From positions 2,169 through 66,168 of the forward strand of contig SMNH02000014.1 of NCBI GenBank assembly GCA_006383075.2: 64,000 bases of DNA, written 5' to 3'. Under the pieces are notes generated by a model, which ran no database searches, was not told the DNA's origin, and was given only the letters and a program-made list of their open reading frames with translations. Of the stretch, positions 6,592 to 16,302 are shown in pieces (positions within the stretch are counted from its first letter, which is position 1; the number at the start of each line of letters is the position of its first letter). The position numbers were made by a program, and so were the translations under genes. The stretch comes from Kordia sp. TARA_039_SRF. GTDB taxonomy: Bacteria; Bacteroidota; Bacteroidia; Flavobacteriales; Flavobacteriaceae.

Positions 6592-8274
6592 GTGAAGTCG
6601 ATTTTATTATATATAGTTCTTTGCTCAGTTATACTAGGTTGCACTAGTTCAAAATCAACCATAAAAGCTTCTCCAAATGTGACTGCTGGCTTTATGAAAA
6701 ATGAAGCCTTAACTACAGAAGAAAAGCAACATTGGCACTTTAAAGATATCTATACAGATTCTATTCCTGGAATAAGTCTCGACAAAGCATATACTACACT
6801 TCTAAAAGGTAAAAAAGGTGATACTATAATAGTAGCAGTTCTTGATATGCGTATTCACAAGAATCATGAAGATATTAAAGATTTTATTTGGACAAACACA
6901 GATGAAATTCCAAATAATGGAATAGATGATGAGCATAATGGTTATATTGATGATATTCATGGTTGGAATTTTCTAGGGAATTCTAAAGGAGAGCAGGCTT
7001 ACCGTGCTAATTTTGAATATGTTAGAATTATTAGAAAGTTCAAGGCAAAGTTTGATGGTAAAAAAAGAGAAGAATTTGAAGGAAAATCTCTTGAAAATTT
7101 TGATGAATATTTAAGGGCAAAAAAAGTTTACAATGAAGACCTAAAATATACAAAGAGAAAATTAAGTTCTTTAAAATATAAACAGATTAGGAAAAATTTT
7201 CTTGAACAAAATATTTTAAAAGAATTACCGAACTCTTCTCTTTCGGTTGATGCACTAAAAAACTTAAAAATAACAGATAAAAAATTAGCTAATAATATTA
7301 AATTACTTATACAGTTAAAAAAGGATAGTGTTAAGGATGCCTTTGATATTGAATTAGAAAAACGTTATCTAGATTTTTATCTAAATGAAGAGTTTAATGA
7401 AAGATTAATTATGGGTGATGACATAAATAACCTTGATGATAAAACCTATGGAAATAACAATGTAACATCAGATAATTCAACATCATCACACACACATGCT
7501 ATAAAAGTTGCAGGTATAATTGCTGCAAATAGAAATAATAAAATAGGTATAAAAGGAATCACTAATCAGGTAAAAATAATGCCTATAGCAATATCTCCTT
7601 ACGGAGATGAACAAGATAAGGATATGGCTTTAGGTATAAGATATGCTGTTGATAATGGTGCTAAAATAATTAATATAAGTTCAAGCAAAAAATTTTCTAT
7701 ACATGAAGAATGGGTTTTTAATGCTTTAAGATATGCCGAAAAAAATGATGTTTTAGTGGTGACTTCTGCAGGAAACGAAGCTGAGAATCTAGATTTTATA
7801 CAGAACTATCCAGATGACACCGAAAACAAAAATTATGAAATTGTAAATAACTTTATAAAAGTGGGAGCTTCAACTCATCAATTGAATGAAAGCTTGATAC
7901 ACTACACTTCCAACTACGGTAAAGAAAGTGTTGATATTTTTGCTCCAGGGAAGAATATTTATACTACGTACCCAAATAATAATTATGATTATAGTAGTGG
8001 AACTTCTTACGCTTCTCCAATCGTCACAGGTGTGGCTGCCTTAATTAGGTCAAACTATCCAAATTTATCCGCTACAGAAGTTAAAGAGATTATTATAAAT
8101 TCTGGAGTAGAAATTAAATGGAGTGTTAGTAAACCTCCAAACACAAACAATAAAGATTTAGTCCCTTTCAGCTCCCTATCCAAATCAGGTAAAATAGTCA
8201 ACGCCTACAACGCACTTCTCCTAGCAGAAGAAATCTCCAAAAAGAAGAAAAAGAAGCGGAAAAAGAAAAAATAA
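6592..8274 (+). CDS. S8 subtilisin-like serine protease, lipoprotein (paralogue)
   Basis: The frame opens with GTG at 6592, chosen because it gives a lipoprotein signal ending in VILGC (Cys17). The 560-residue protein is a paralogue of the S8 lipoprotein at 4344. The triad is present: Asp85 in VLDMRIH, His302 and Ser472 in GTSYASP. The usual His-Gly-Thr has become His-Ala-Ile (THAIKV) and the residue after the catalytic Asp is Met, so activity or specificity may differ. The Asp-His gap is again long (216 residues) and helical. The tail is lysine-rich. The gene ends one base before the convergent stop of the methyltransferase gene, with no terminator visible between them. Confidence 0.88.
   Translation: MKSILLYIVLCSVILGCTSSKSTIKASPNVTAGFMKNEALTTEEKQHWHFKDIYTDSIPGISLDKAYTTLLKGKKGDTIIVAVLDMRIHKNHEDIKDFIWTNTDEIPNNGIDDEHNGYIDDIHGWNFLGNSKGEQAYRANFEYVRIIRKFKAKFDGKKREEFEGKSLENFDEYLRAKKVYNEDLKYTKRKLSSLKYKQIRKNFLEQNILKELPNSSLSVDALKNLKITDKKLANNIKLLIQLKKDSVKDAFDIELEKRYLDFYLNEEFNERLIMGDDINNLDDKTYGNNNVTSDNSTSSHTHAIKVAGIIAANRNNKIGIKGITNQVKIMPIAISPYGDEQDKDMALGIRYAVDNGAKIINISSSKKFSIHEEWVFNALRYAEKNDVLVVTSAGNEAENLDFIQNYPDDTENKNYEIVNNFIKVGASTHQLNESLIHYTSNYGKESVDIFAPGKNIYTTYPNNNYDYSSGTSYASPIVTGVAALIRSNYPNLSATEVKEIIINSGVEIKWSVSKPPNTNNKDLVPFSSLSKSGKIVNAYNALLLAEEISKKKKKKRKKKK
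8179..8253 (+). repeat. Shared 3' end of the two S8 genes, copy 2
   Basis: This is the second copy of the 75-base block described at 5946-6020 (72 of 75 identical). It lies 24-98 bases before the end of the gene. Confidence 0.85.
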
Positions 8275-8275
8275 A

Positions 8276-9835
8276 CTACTGAATCAAGTTAATACTAATC
8301 GTTGAGATTTCATCACTTGGAAAGCGGTAGGAGTGTGTCGGATTGATTGAAATACCTGCCTTTTTGATGGCATCTAAAAAGATATCCAACTCCACAATAT
8401 ACTGATCGGAAAAACCATGCGTCACATCATACGCGGTGCATGGTGTTTTGCCTAAATTAGCTGCGACAACACTCGGAGCAACGGTGTGCAATTCAATAAA
8501 CAACAAACCGTGCTTTTGAATATACGGTTTCCACTTTTGAAAATGTTCTATCAAACTTTGCGCAACGTCCGAATTATGAAGATGCTTTCCTCTATGAGCA
8601 AATGCACCTGTCGATAACAAATCGCGAGTATACGTGCCTTTAGGAACATTAAACGGACGATTATGATCCAAAAACGAGCGGACATTCAACAACTCTTCTA
8701 GCTTTACATTGTATAACTCTTGCAACTTTGCATCAATCTCTGCGGGATTTCCAATATCGCCCCAAACCACTTCTGCCCATACATTGGCTTTCTCCAAATT
8801 TCGTTTGGTACTCAACAATGCTTCTTTATTATAATCGGCGCCTATCAAAATCAATTTGTTGTTGCTCAAATCGTCTTTTCGTTGGGTTTTATTCCAAATC
8901 AAATCAAAAATATGCTCTAACAACGCGCCGTTTCCGCAACCAACATCAATAATTCCTTTAGGTTGTTCATGTAGTGGTTTGTTAAAAATATCAATCAATA
9001 CAGCATCAAACTTATTAAAATAGGTGGCGTGACTTCCTCCACTTCCCCACACATTAATACCACGAAAAACATGTTGCTCGTTGCCCAAATGATCTTGTTG
9101 AAAAAACGGTAGAAAATCGCCTGTCAAATAGGTTTCTTTGTGTCGCATAATTGGCATATACGAAGTGGTAACACCGTACGCATAACTTTTTGCAAACAGA
9201 AACTCACCTTTGGTTGTCAAGGCGTTTCCATCATACATTTCTAACAATTGCAACACTTTTTGAAGTGAAGTGTCTTCTAAAAAAACGGTAGTTTCTGTAC
9301 TCTCTAAATCGGAGTGATAGCCCAAATAGACTAACATTGGCGCTAACAATACACCTTCCAAATGAAAAGCAACTTCCTCTTGAAAATAAGCGTCATCTTT
9401 CAATTTCTCTTTGGTGTTTGACCAATATTTTGCATAAGAAAATAACATCTCAGTTTTTGGCAATGGAAACTGAAAAGGCTTTTGCAACAACTCATAATAA
9501 TACGCGAAAAGAGCATTAAAATAGACATAATGCCCAATGTGTTTTTGAAAAAACTCAAACTTAGCAGTCGTTTCAATCACAACTTCTTTTGAAGAAACGG
9601 TGTACAATAAAACACCTTGCGAAGCCAAACTGCGCAGTGAAACATTCAAGTATCCAGCGTGAAACCCTGGAAAATGTTCCATTAGTTTTGTAAGCGTAGT
9701 TGTCTTGTTTCTTGCCAAAAAATCAAAAACGGCATGCTTCTGCAATACGGCAATTGAACCTGTAATGGCAATTCCATCTTGGTGTTTAAATAATAAGGCT
9801 CGAAAGGTGCGTTTTTGTTCTTTGGTTAGGCTCAT
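8276..9835 (-). CDS. Class I SAM-dependent methyltransferase with N-terminal winged-helix-like domain
   Basis: The 519-residue protein starts with ATG at 9835. The N-terminal part (about 1-100) resembles the winged-helix dimerisation domain of natural-product O-methyltransferases (AVFDFLARNKTTTLTKLMEH, then LNVSLRSLASQGVL). The SAM-binding domain follows, with motif I GIIDVGCGNGALLEHI near residues 294-309 and an acidic motif II (LILIGADYN) about 30 residues later. The overall length and layout recall the AprA-type methyltransferases of secondary metabolism. The substrate is unknown. A GG-leader peptide gene lies upstream on the same strand, 166 bases away and separated by a terminator, so a role as a tailoring enzyme is possible but unproven. 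Confidence 0.8.
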   Translation of the reverse strand: MSLTKEQKRTFRALLFKHQDGIAITGSIAVLQKHAVFDFLARNKTTTLTKLMEHFPGFHAGYLNVSLRSLASQGVLLYTVSSKEVVIETTAKFEFFQKHIGHYVYFNALFAYYYELLQKPFQFPLPKTEMLFSYAKYWSNTKEKLKDDAYFQEEVAFHLEGVLLAPMLVYLGYHSDLESTETTVFLEDTSLQKVLQLLEMYDGNALTTKGEFLFAKSYAYGVTTSYMPIMRHKETYLTGDFLPFFQQDHLGNEQHVFRGINVWGSGGSHATYFNKFDAVLIDIFNKPLHEQPKGIIDVGCGNGALLEHIFDLIWNKTQRKDDLSNNKLILIGADYNKEALLSTKRNLEKANVWAEVVWGDIGNPAEIDAKLQELYNVKLEELLNVRSFLDHNRPFNVPKGTYTRDLLSTGAFAHRGKHLHNSDVAQSLIEHFQKWKPYIQKHGLLFIELHTVAPSVVAANLGKTPCTAYDVTHGFSDQYIVELDIFLDAIKKAGISINPTHSYRFPSDEISTISINLIQ

Positions 9836-9912
9836 GTTTCTAAATATACGGAATTTTCAAAAGTGTTATAAAGAAAAGTAATTAAAACAAAATAAAAGTA
9901 AGGGAACTACGT

Positions 9913-9953
9913 AAAAAAGGAAGTTGCATGCACTATTTATACAACTTCCTTTT
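9913..9953 (-). terminator. Terminator after the GG-leader peptide gene
   Basis: AAAAGGAAGTTG (9915-9926) and CAACTTCCTTTT (9942-9953) form a perfect 12-bp stem. On the minus strand six T follow at 9913-9918. It lies about 50 bases after the stop at 10002. Confidence 0.75.
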
Positions 9954-10001
9954 CACATTAATTTTCTATAAAATACCAGCGATTTTCAACTAGCAGTACA
10001 A

Positions 10002-10229
10002 TTAAATTGGACATAAGCTTGAAGGTTCATTCGTCTGACAACCTTTTGTTGGTAATGGATCGCTCGGACATAAAATATCTCTGCTGCCTCCACCTGAAGG
10101 TTCTGGTTGACAAAAGAAACTTGGAATTGGAGTCGTTGGTGTAATTCCACCTTTAATACTGTCCACTGCTGCAAATTTAGAAATCGTTTTTTTACCTAAA
10201 GCTAATTTTGTAAGTCTTTGTTTCTTCAT
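10002..10229 (-). CDS. GG-leader peptide precursor (RiPP-like), 75 aa
   Basis: I place the start at ATG 10229, 93 bases inside the longest frame, because it gives the family leader MKKQRLTKLALGKKTISKF. The GG at residues 27-28 (SIKGG) ends the leader. The 47-residue core is rich in Pro, Ser and Thr and carries four cysteines (FFCQPEP, ILCPSDP, KGCQTNE, SLCPI) spaced 10-14 residues apart. The leader matches the Bacteroidetes class I lanthipeptide-like type (KKTI box). No modifying enzyme of the Lan type is nearby. The flanking same-strand genes encode a SAM methyltransferase and a double ABC ATPase. The gene has its own terminator. Confidence 0.7.
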   Translation of the reverse strand: MKKQRLTKLALGKKTISKFAAVDSIKGGITPTTPIPSFFCQPEPSGGGSRDILCPSDPLPTKGCQTNEPSSLCPI

Positions 10230-10372
10230 GATTTTTCTATTTTTTGTTCGAAGCAAAATTGCATTAATGAAAAATCGTAGGGTAGCGGAAAATAACTGAA
10301 AATTGTATGGGAAATTCACCAAAGATAATTCTCACTAGCAAAGTAGTTGTTGGATGAATTGAAAAATAGCGA

Positions 10373-12043
10373 TCAAATTCCCTTCGGAATGGCGTCAATC
10401 AACTTTTTTGTATAGTCAGATGTTGGATTAGCATAAATAGCATCTGCTTCGCCCATTTCTTCAATCTTCCCTGCGTTCATCACCACTAATTGATCCGAAA
10501 TGTATTTGACAACCGCCAAATCGTGTGAGATAAAAATATAGGTAAACCCGAAATTATCTTTTAGCTCGTTGAGTAAATTCAATACTTGCGCTTGTACCGA
10601 AATATCCAAGGCTGAAACCGATTCGTCGCAAATAATCAATTTGGGTTGTAAAGCAATCGTTCTTGCAATGCCAATGCGTTGTCGTTGTCCGCCCGAAAAC
10701 TCATGTGGATAACGTCCATAATACGAAGCATCTAATCCAACGCGATTCAGCAATTCAATAACTTTTTCCTTGCGTTCAGCGTCGTTTGCATACAATCCAT
10801 GCACTTTCATTGGCTCTAAAATTGCAGTGCCTACAGGAATTCGCGGATTCAAAGAAGCAAACGGATCTTGAAAAATAATCTGTATCTCTTTGCGGAGACT
10901 TCGTATCTCACTTTTTGACAGTTTGGTGATGTCTTGTCCTTTATAAAAAATTTCGCCTTTGGTCGCTTTATGAAGCCGTAAAATGGTATTTCCTAAGGTC
11001 GATTTTCCGCAACCTGATTCGCCCACCAAACCCAATGTTTCGCCTTCGTACAACGAAAAACTCACGTCGTCAACGGCTTTCACTTCCGTAGATGTGCCAA
11101 AAATGCCTGCTTTGCTAAAAAAGGATTTGGAAACGTTTTTTACCTCCAATAAGGGCGCTTTCGCGTACATAATCTCATGTTGACGTTTTCGTGCTTCCGC
11201 AGAAACAACTTCGTTAGAAACCGTACCCGCCAACACATCTTGAATGGTAGGCAACTTTTTCAACCGCACGTCCAAAGAAGGCTTTGATTGCAATAGGGCT
11301 TTGGTGTATTCGTGTTTTGGATGTGTAAATAAAGAATGTGTTTCGCCTGCTTCTACAATATCACCTTTGTACATGGCCACAATTCTATCGGCAATTTCGC
11401 TCACTAATGACAAATCGTGCGAAATAAAAATAATACCCATTTCGGTTTCTTGTTGTAACTCCTTTAACAACAAAATAATTTCTTTTTGAACTGTTACGTC
11501 AAGTGCGGTAGTTGGTTCATCTGCAATAAGTAATTTCGGTTTGCACGCAATTGCCATGGCAATCATCACACGTTGCTTTTGTCCGCCACTCAACTGATGT
11601 GGATAGGAGCGATACATTTGTTCTACTCTAGGCAATTGTACCTTTTCAAATAATGCTAAAACAGTTGCTTTAACTTCTTTTTTGGTGCAGATTTGATGCT
11701 GTAGTAATACTTCTGCAACCTGCTTTCCACACGTCATTGACGGATTTAGTGAACTCATAGGTTCTTGAAAAATCATAGAAATTTCATTCCCGCGAATGCG
11801 TTGAAAATCTTTATTAGAAAGCGTCAATAAGTTTTGATTACGATATAAAATTTCACCAGAAATCGTAACATTTTTTTTGGGTAACAAACCCAAAACAGCC
11901 AAAGAAGAAACCGATTTTCCACTCCCAGATTCGCCCACAATTCCCAAAATTTCATTGGAAGAAACGGTATAGGAAATTCCATGAATTACTTCATTATCTT
12001 TAAACGCAATGCTGAGGTTTTGGATGTCTATTAAAGGATGCAT
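10373..12043 (-). CDS. Double-ATPase ABC protein of the oligopeptide importer type
   Basis: The 556-residue protein is a fusion of two nucleotide-binding domains, each with the full motif set. NBD1 has Walker A GESGSGKS (37-44), signature LSGGQKQR and Walker B LLIADEPTTALD. NBD2 has GESGCGKST, FSGGQRQR and LIICDESVSALD. Each domain ends in the extension typical of DppD/DppF and OppD/OppF (for example HEYTKALLQS and SDYTKKLIDAIP), as in GsiA-like fusions. No permease or binding-protein gene is adjacent, so its partners lie elsewhere. This is common in Flavobacteriia. Import of di- or oligopeptides is the family role. Confidence 0.93.
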   Translation of the reverse strand: MHPLIDIQNLSIAFKDNEVIHGISYTVSSNEILGIVGESGSGKSVSSLAVLGLLPKKNVTISGEILYRNQNLLTLSNKDFQRIRGNEISMIFQEPMSSLNPSMTCGKQVAEVLLQHQICTKKEVKATVLALFEKVQLPRVEQMYRSYPHQLSGGQKQRVMIAMAIACKPKLLIADEPTTALDVTVQKEIILLLKELQQETEMGIIFISHDLSLVSEIADRIVAMYKGDIVEAGETHSLFTHPKHEYTKALLQSKPSLDVRLKKLPTIQDVLAGTVSNEVVSAEARKRQHEIMYAKAPLLEVKNVSKSFFSKAGIFGTSTEVKAVDDVSFSLYEGETLGLVGESGCGKSTLGNTILRLHKATKGEIFYKGQDITKLSKSEIRSLRKEIQIIFQDPFASLNPRIPVGTAILEPMKVHGLYANDAERKEKVIELLNRVGLDASYYGRYPHEFSGGQRQRIGIARTIALQPKLIICDESVSALDISVQAQVLNLLNELKDNFGFTYIFISHDLAVVKYISDQLVVMNAGKIEEMGEADAIYANPTSDYTKKLIDAIPKGI

Positions 12044-12398
12044 TACTCAAAAGTAACGAAATTAGATATCAGTCAAAAATTAACTTGCAAAATAGCCTCA
12101 AAAAAACAATTACACCTCTGTTTTTTCATAAAAAAAGTAAGGTTAAAACATACTATATATGTATAAAAAACAAGTTTTGTAAGAATTTCTTAAAAAATTA
12201 TGTAATTCATCGAAAAAATACTTATATGTTTAAAATATTCACAAAAAATTAACATTTTTAGCGCTTATTAATGAAAATAAGTCAAAAAACAATCATCGGT
12301 AATGCATACCATACACCGATACATTACACCTGATTACGTATGCATTTAGTAGACTTATGACATTAAAAATAAATTAACCTTAATAACCAAAACAAAAC
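12044..12398. other. Control region between the ABC gene and the large T9SS subtilase
   Basis: These 355 bases lie between divergent genes and are very AT-rich. They hold no open frame I would call. Several T/A-rich -7-like strings exist, but none is a clean TAnnTTTG at a good distance from a TTTG, so I do not name a promoter. The stretch just before the ATG at 12399 is the A-rich leader usual in this group. Confidence 0.4.
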
Positions 12399-15300
12399 AT
12401 GAAAAATAAGTACCTTTCATTAGGGCTTTTAGCCTTTGGTATGTTCTTCGCGCAAACTACATTTGGACAAACAAATGCTGAGAAGCAAAAAATTGTGAGT
12501 CAGTATAATTTGCAAACGTTAGGAACATTAGAAAACAAATTTTCTACAGAACAACAGCAAGAAAAGCAACGCGCTATTGAACTTGCAAAACAAAACGGCT
12601 GGGAAATTAGAACGACATTGCCAGACGGAACACTCATCGAATTACAAAAAGTAACGGCAGACGGACAGCCGGTATATTACAGAACATTTAACGTTGATGC
12701 AGCACGCTCAACCAGAACAAATCATTTGAATTCAGGCGGCTCATTAGGATTGAACCTTATGGGACAAAATATGACTGCTTATGTTTGGGATGGAGGAGTT
12801 GCCAGAGCATCGCACCAAGAATATGATGGACCAGGAGGAACCAATCGTTTCTCTACAGGAGATTCAGGTTCATTAAATTATCACTCAGCGCACGTTACAG
12901 GAACCATTATGGCTTCTGGAGTAGTGGCAGATGCAAAAGGAATGGCGCCACATGCAAGTGCCGTAGGTTATGACTGGAATAGTGACAAAGCAGAAGCAAC
13001 TTCGGCTGCGTCTAGCGGAATGTTAGTTTCCAATCACTCATATGGTTTTAGAGGCGACTTAGTTCCAGATTACTATTTTGGAGGCTATATTGACGAATCT
13101 AGAGATTGGGATGAAATCCTTTTCAACGCGCCAAATTATTTAATGGTAGTTGCAGCGGGAAATGATGGAAATCAAAACGGTTACAACGGAAGTCCATTAG
13201 GAGGAAACAGCTCGTATGATAAGTTAACAGGACATTCTACCGCAAAAAACAACTTAGTAGTTGCCAATGCACAAGATGCAAACGTAGATGCTAGTGGAAA
13301 TTTAATTTCAGTATCTATCAGCAGTAGTAGTAGTGAAGGACCAACAGATGATTATCGTATCAAACCTGATATTGCAGGAAACGGAACAGGCGTGTATTCT
13401 ACGTATCAAAATAGTGATACAGCGTATAATTCTATCTCAGGAACGTCTATGGCTTCGCCAAACGTAGCTGGTTCGGTATTACTATTACAACAGCATTACA
13501 ACAATACCAATGGTTCGTTTGCACGAGCAGCAACCATTAAAGGAATTGTATTACACACGGCTGATGATGCAGGATCTAACGGACCAGATGCTGTATTTGG
13601 CTGGGGATTAATGAACTCAAAACGTGCTGCGGAAGCTATTTCGAACGACGGAAACGAATCTAGAATTGAGCAATTAACGCTAACGTCTGGACAATCATAT
13701 ACAATTACAGTAGATTCTGATGGTGTAAATCCTTTATTAGCGTCTATTTCGTGGACAGACCGTGCAGGAACAGCAACGACAGCGACAAACTCTTCTACAC
13801 CAGTATTAGTAAATGACTTAGATATTAGAGTTACACAAGGTGGAACAACATACAGCCCATGGAGATTAACAGGTGTTACAACCAACGGAACTGGAGACAA
13901 TGTAGTAGATCCGTATGAAAGAGTAGACGTATCAGGAGCTTCTGGAACGTATACCATCACCGTAACTCATAAAGGTTCTTTAGTTGGTGGAAGTCAAGAT
14001 TTCTCATTAATCGTAACAGGATTAACAGGAACGCCAGTAGTTTGTAACGCAACTACGCCAACAGGAGTAACTACTTCAGGAGTAACGGATGCAGAAGCAA
14101 CGGTTTCTTGGACAGCAGTTCCAGGTGCTACGTACGATGTACGTTACCGACAAGTAGGAACGAGTACGTGGACCACAAATGCTGTTTCTGGTACATCTAC
14201 AACATTGACAGGATTATCAGCAACAACGCAATATGAAGTGCAAGTACGTAGTAAATGTACAAGCGGAAATTCTTCGTATAGCGCTTCTGTTAATTTTACA
14301 ACTACAGAATTCCAGCTAAACTATTGTGCTTCTAACGGAAATAGTGTAGCAGATGAATATATTAGCAGAGTTCAATTGGCAACGTTAGATAACAGCTCTG
14401 GAGCTTCTACAGGAGGTTATGCTGATTTCACTTCCGAGTCTACATCGTTAACAAAAAGTCAAGCATATACCATAACTGTAACACCAACTTGGACAGGAAC
14501 CACGTATAGCGAAGGCTACAGCGTTTGGATTGATTACAATCAAGATGGAGACTTTACAGATTCTGGTGAGCAAGTTTGGACGCAAGCAGCTACCCAAACA
14601 ACGCCAGTAAGTGGTTCATTTACAGTACCATCTTCAGCAACTAGCGGAGCTACACGTATGCGTGTTTCTATGAAATACAATGGTGTTCCAACGGCTTGTG
14701 AATCGTTCTCTTATGGAGAAGTTGAAGATTACACCGTAAATATCAGCACAGGAGTGGCAGATACGGTAGCACCAGTAATTACGCTCAACGGTGCCTCAAC
14801 AATCAATCTTACTGTGGGCGATTCCTTTACTGACCCAGGAGCAACGGCAACAGATAATGTAGATGGCGATTTAACAGCGAGCATTGTTGTGTCAGGCTCT
14901 GTAAACACATCAGTTGCAGGAACCTATACATTAAATTACAATGTAAGTGATGCGGCAGGAAATGCAGCAACACAAGTTTCAAGAACGGTGAATGTTGACC
15001 CAGCAAGTACAGGAAGTTGTACAGGTGGAATTTCATCATTCCCATATACGGAAGGATTTGAAAATACCTTAGGAGCATGGACGCAGTCTACTGCAGATGA
15101 TATCAACTGGACGGTAGATGCTTCTGGAACGCCATCAAGTAATACAGGACCAAGCTCGGCGGTAGAAGGTTCCTACTATATTTTTGTTGAAGCTTCTGGA
15201 AACGGAACAGGATATCCAAATAAACAAGCAATTTTAAATTCACCATGTTTTGACTTGAGTGGAGAAACACAAGCTACTTTTTCTTTTGGTTATCACATGT

Positions 15301-16151
15301 ACGGTGCATCAGATATGGGAAGCATTTCTTTACAAGCGAGTGACGATGACGGAGTAACGTGGTCAACACTTTGGAGTGAAACTGGAAACAAAGGAAATTC
15401 TTGGCAAACTGCTAGCGTAGACTTAGCTGCGTATGTTGGTGGAAGTGTTCAATTGCGCTTCAATAGAATTACAGGAGCTACTTGGCAAGCAGATATCGCT
15501 ATTGATGATGTAAGTCTTTCTACAAGTGGTGGAAGTGGTCCTTCGTGTTCAAATGTTTCTTTATCAATTACGTTTGATAATTACCCTGAAGAAACCGCTT
15601 GGGAAATCACTAACGGTAGTGGACAAGTAGTAGCTTCTGGAGGAACGTACGGTTCGCAAGCAGATGGTTCCACATTAAATATTGATGTTGGATGTTTATC
15701 TGACGGATGTTATGACTTTACAATTACAGATACGTATGGTGATGGAATTTGCTGCTCGTACGGAAATGGTTCGTTTACGTTGACAAATGACGATACTGGA
15801 GCAACCTTAGCTTCTGGAGGTTCATTTACCACGTCAGACACGACAAACTTCTGTTTAACAGCAACAACATCAACAGCTACGAATAATTATGTAACTACAA
15901 GTGATGATACTTTTAACGCAGCTACTTTTGAAGTAAAAATTTATCCAAACCCTGTAAAAGGAGGAACGTTAAATGTAACTACTTCACAAGACAATGCAAC
16001 GTATACTATCTTAAACATGGTTGGGCAGCAAGTAGCAAAAGGAAACATTGTTTCTGGTGCTATTGATGTTCAAAAATTACAAGCAGGTGTATACATGATT
16101 CAAATCAATGCTGGTACACAATCAGTGACTAAGAAATTTATTAAGCAATAA
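12399..16151 (+). CDS. Secreted multidomain S8 subtilase with T9SS sorting domain
   Basis: The 1250-residue protein has a signal peptide (residues 1-23, ending TTFGQ). An S8 domain follows with Asp131 (VWDGG), His162 (YHSAHVTGT) and Ser350 (SGTSMASP). After it come a jelly-roll-like region, a fibronectin type III domain (about 549-635), a GEVED domain with its motif near residue 772, a DUF5011/HYR-like Ig domain (about 785-870, GDSFTDPGATATDNVDGD), a MAM-like domain (about 875-1045) and a second adhesion-type domain. A type A T9SS sorting domain (about 1180-1250, KIYPNPVKGG to the end) closes the protein. It should cross the outer membrane by T9SS and act outside the cell as an endopeptidase. 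It stands alone and has a strong terminator. Confidence 0.94.
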   Translation: MKNKYLSLGLLAFGMFFAQTTFGQTNAEKQKIVSQYNLQTLGTLENKFSTEQQQEKQRAIELAKQNGWEIRTTLPDGTLIELQKVTADGQPVYYRTFNVDAARSTRTNHLNSGGSLGLNLMGQNMTAYVWDGGVARASHQEYDGPGGTNRFSTGDSGSLNYHSAHVTGTIMASGVVADAKGMAPHASAVGYDWNSDKAEATSAASSGMLVSNHSYGFRGDLVPDYYFGGYIDESRDWDEILFNAPNYLMVVAAGNDGNQNGYNGSPLGGNSSYDKLTGHSTAKNNLVVANAQDANVDASGNLISVSISSSSSEGPTDDYRIKPDIAGNGTGVYSTYQNSDTAYNSISGTSMASPNVAGSVLLLQQHYNNTNGSFARAATIKGIVLHTADDAGSNGPDAVFGWGLMNSKRAAEAISNDGNESRIEQLTLTSGQSYTITVDSDGVNPLLASISWTDRAGTATTATNSSTPVLVNDLDIRVTQGGTTYSPWRLTGVTTNGTGDNVVDPYERVDVSGASGTYTITVTHKGSLVGGSQDFSLIVTGLTGTPVVCNATTPTGVTTSGVTDAEATVSWTAVPGATYDVRYRQVGTSTWTTNAVSGTSTTLTGLSATTQYEVQVRSKCTSGNSSYSASVNFTTTEFQLNYCASNGNSVADEYISRVQLATLDNSSGASTGGYADFTSESTSLTKSQAYTITVTPTWTGTTYSEGYSVWIDYNQDGDFTDSGEQVWTQAATQTTPVSGSFTVPSSATSGATRMRVSMKYNGVPTACESFSYGEVEDYTVNISTGVADTVAPVITLNGASTINLTVGDSFTDPGATATDNVDGDLTASIVVSGSVNTSVAGTYTLNYNVSDAAGNAATQVSRTVNVDPASTGSCTGGISSFPYTEGFENTLGAWTQSTADDINWTVDASGTPSSNTGPSSAVEGSYYIFVEASGNGTGYPNKQAILNSPCFDLSGETQATFSFGYHMYGASDMGSISLQASDDDGVTWSTLWSETGNKGNSWQTASVDLAAYVGGSVQLRFNRITGATWQADIAIDDVSLSTSGGSGPSCSNVSLSITFDNYPEETAWEITNGSGQVVASGGTYGSQADGSTLNIDVGCLSDGCYDFTITDTYGDGICCSYGNGSFTLTNDDTGATLASGGSFTTSDTTNFCLTATTSTATNNYVTTSDDTFNAATFEVKIYPNPVKGGTLNVTTSQDNATYTILNMVGQQVAKGNIVSGAIDVQKLQAGVYMIQINAGTQSVTKKFIKQ

Positions 16152-16183
16152 ATAACTAGTAAATACAATTAGAGTGCTTAAAG

Positions 16184-16214
16184 GCCCAAACGATTTTCGT
16201 TTGGGCTTTTTTTT
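16184..16214 (+). terminator. Terminator after the T9SS subtilase
   Basis: GCCCAAACGA (16184-16193) pairs perfectly with TCGTTTGGGC (16197-16206) around a 3-base loop and is followed by eight T (16207-16214). Confidence 0.92.
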
Positions 16215-16302
16215 GTTTTAGCAATTAGTATAAGCTTCATCAAAGGAAAACCCTCAAAAAAATTAACATAAAAGTCTCAAAAAATTTAACTAGATTTGAC
16301 TT

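Noticed and set aside
6592-8274. The second S8 protein as an inactive protease
   Set aside because: The HGT motif is altered to HAI, but Asp85, His302, Asn of SAGN and Ser472 all remain, so loss of activity cannot be claimed.
13496-13960. Long minus-strand frame inside the T9SS subtilase gene
   Set aside because: The plus-strand frame encodes a complete domain series; the opposite frame is a coincidental shadow.
16291-16298. TAGATTTG as the promoter of the His/Cys-rich protein
   Set aside because: It lies only 4 bases before the GTG start with no in-frame alternative downstream, so it works only if the message is leaderless; no -33 box is present.
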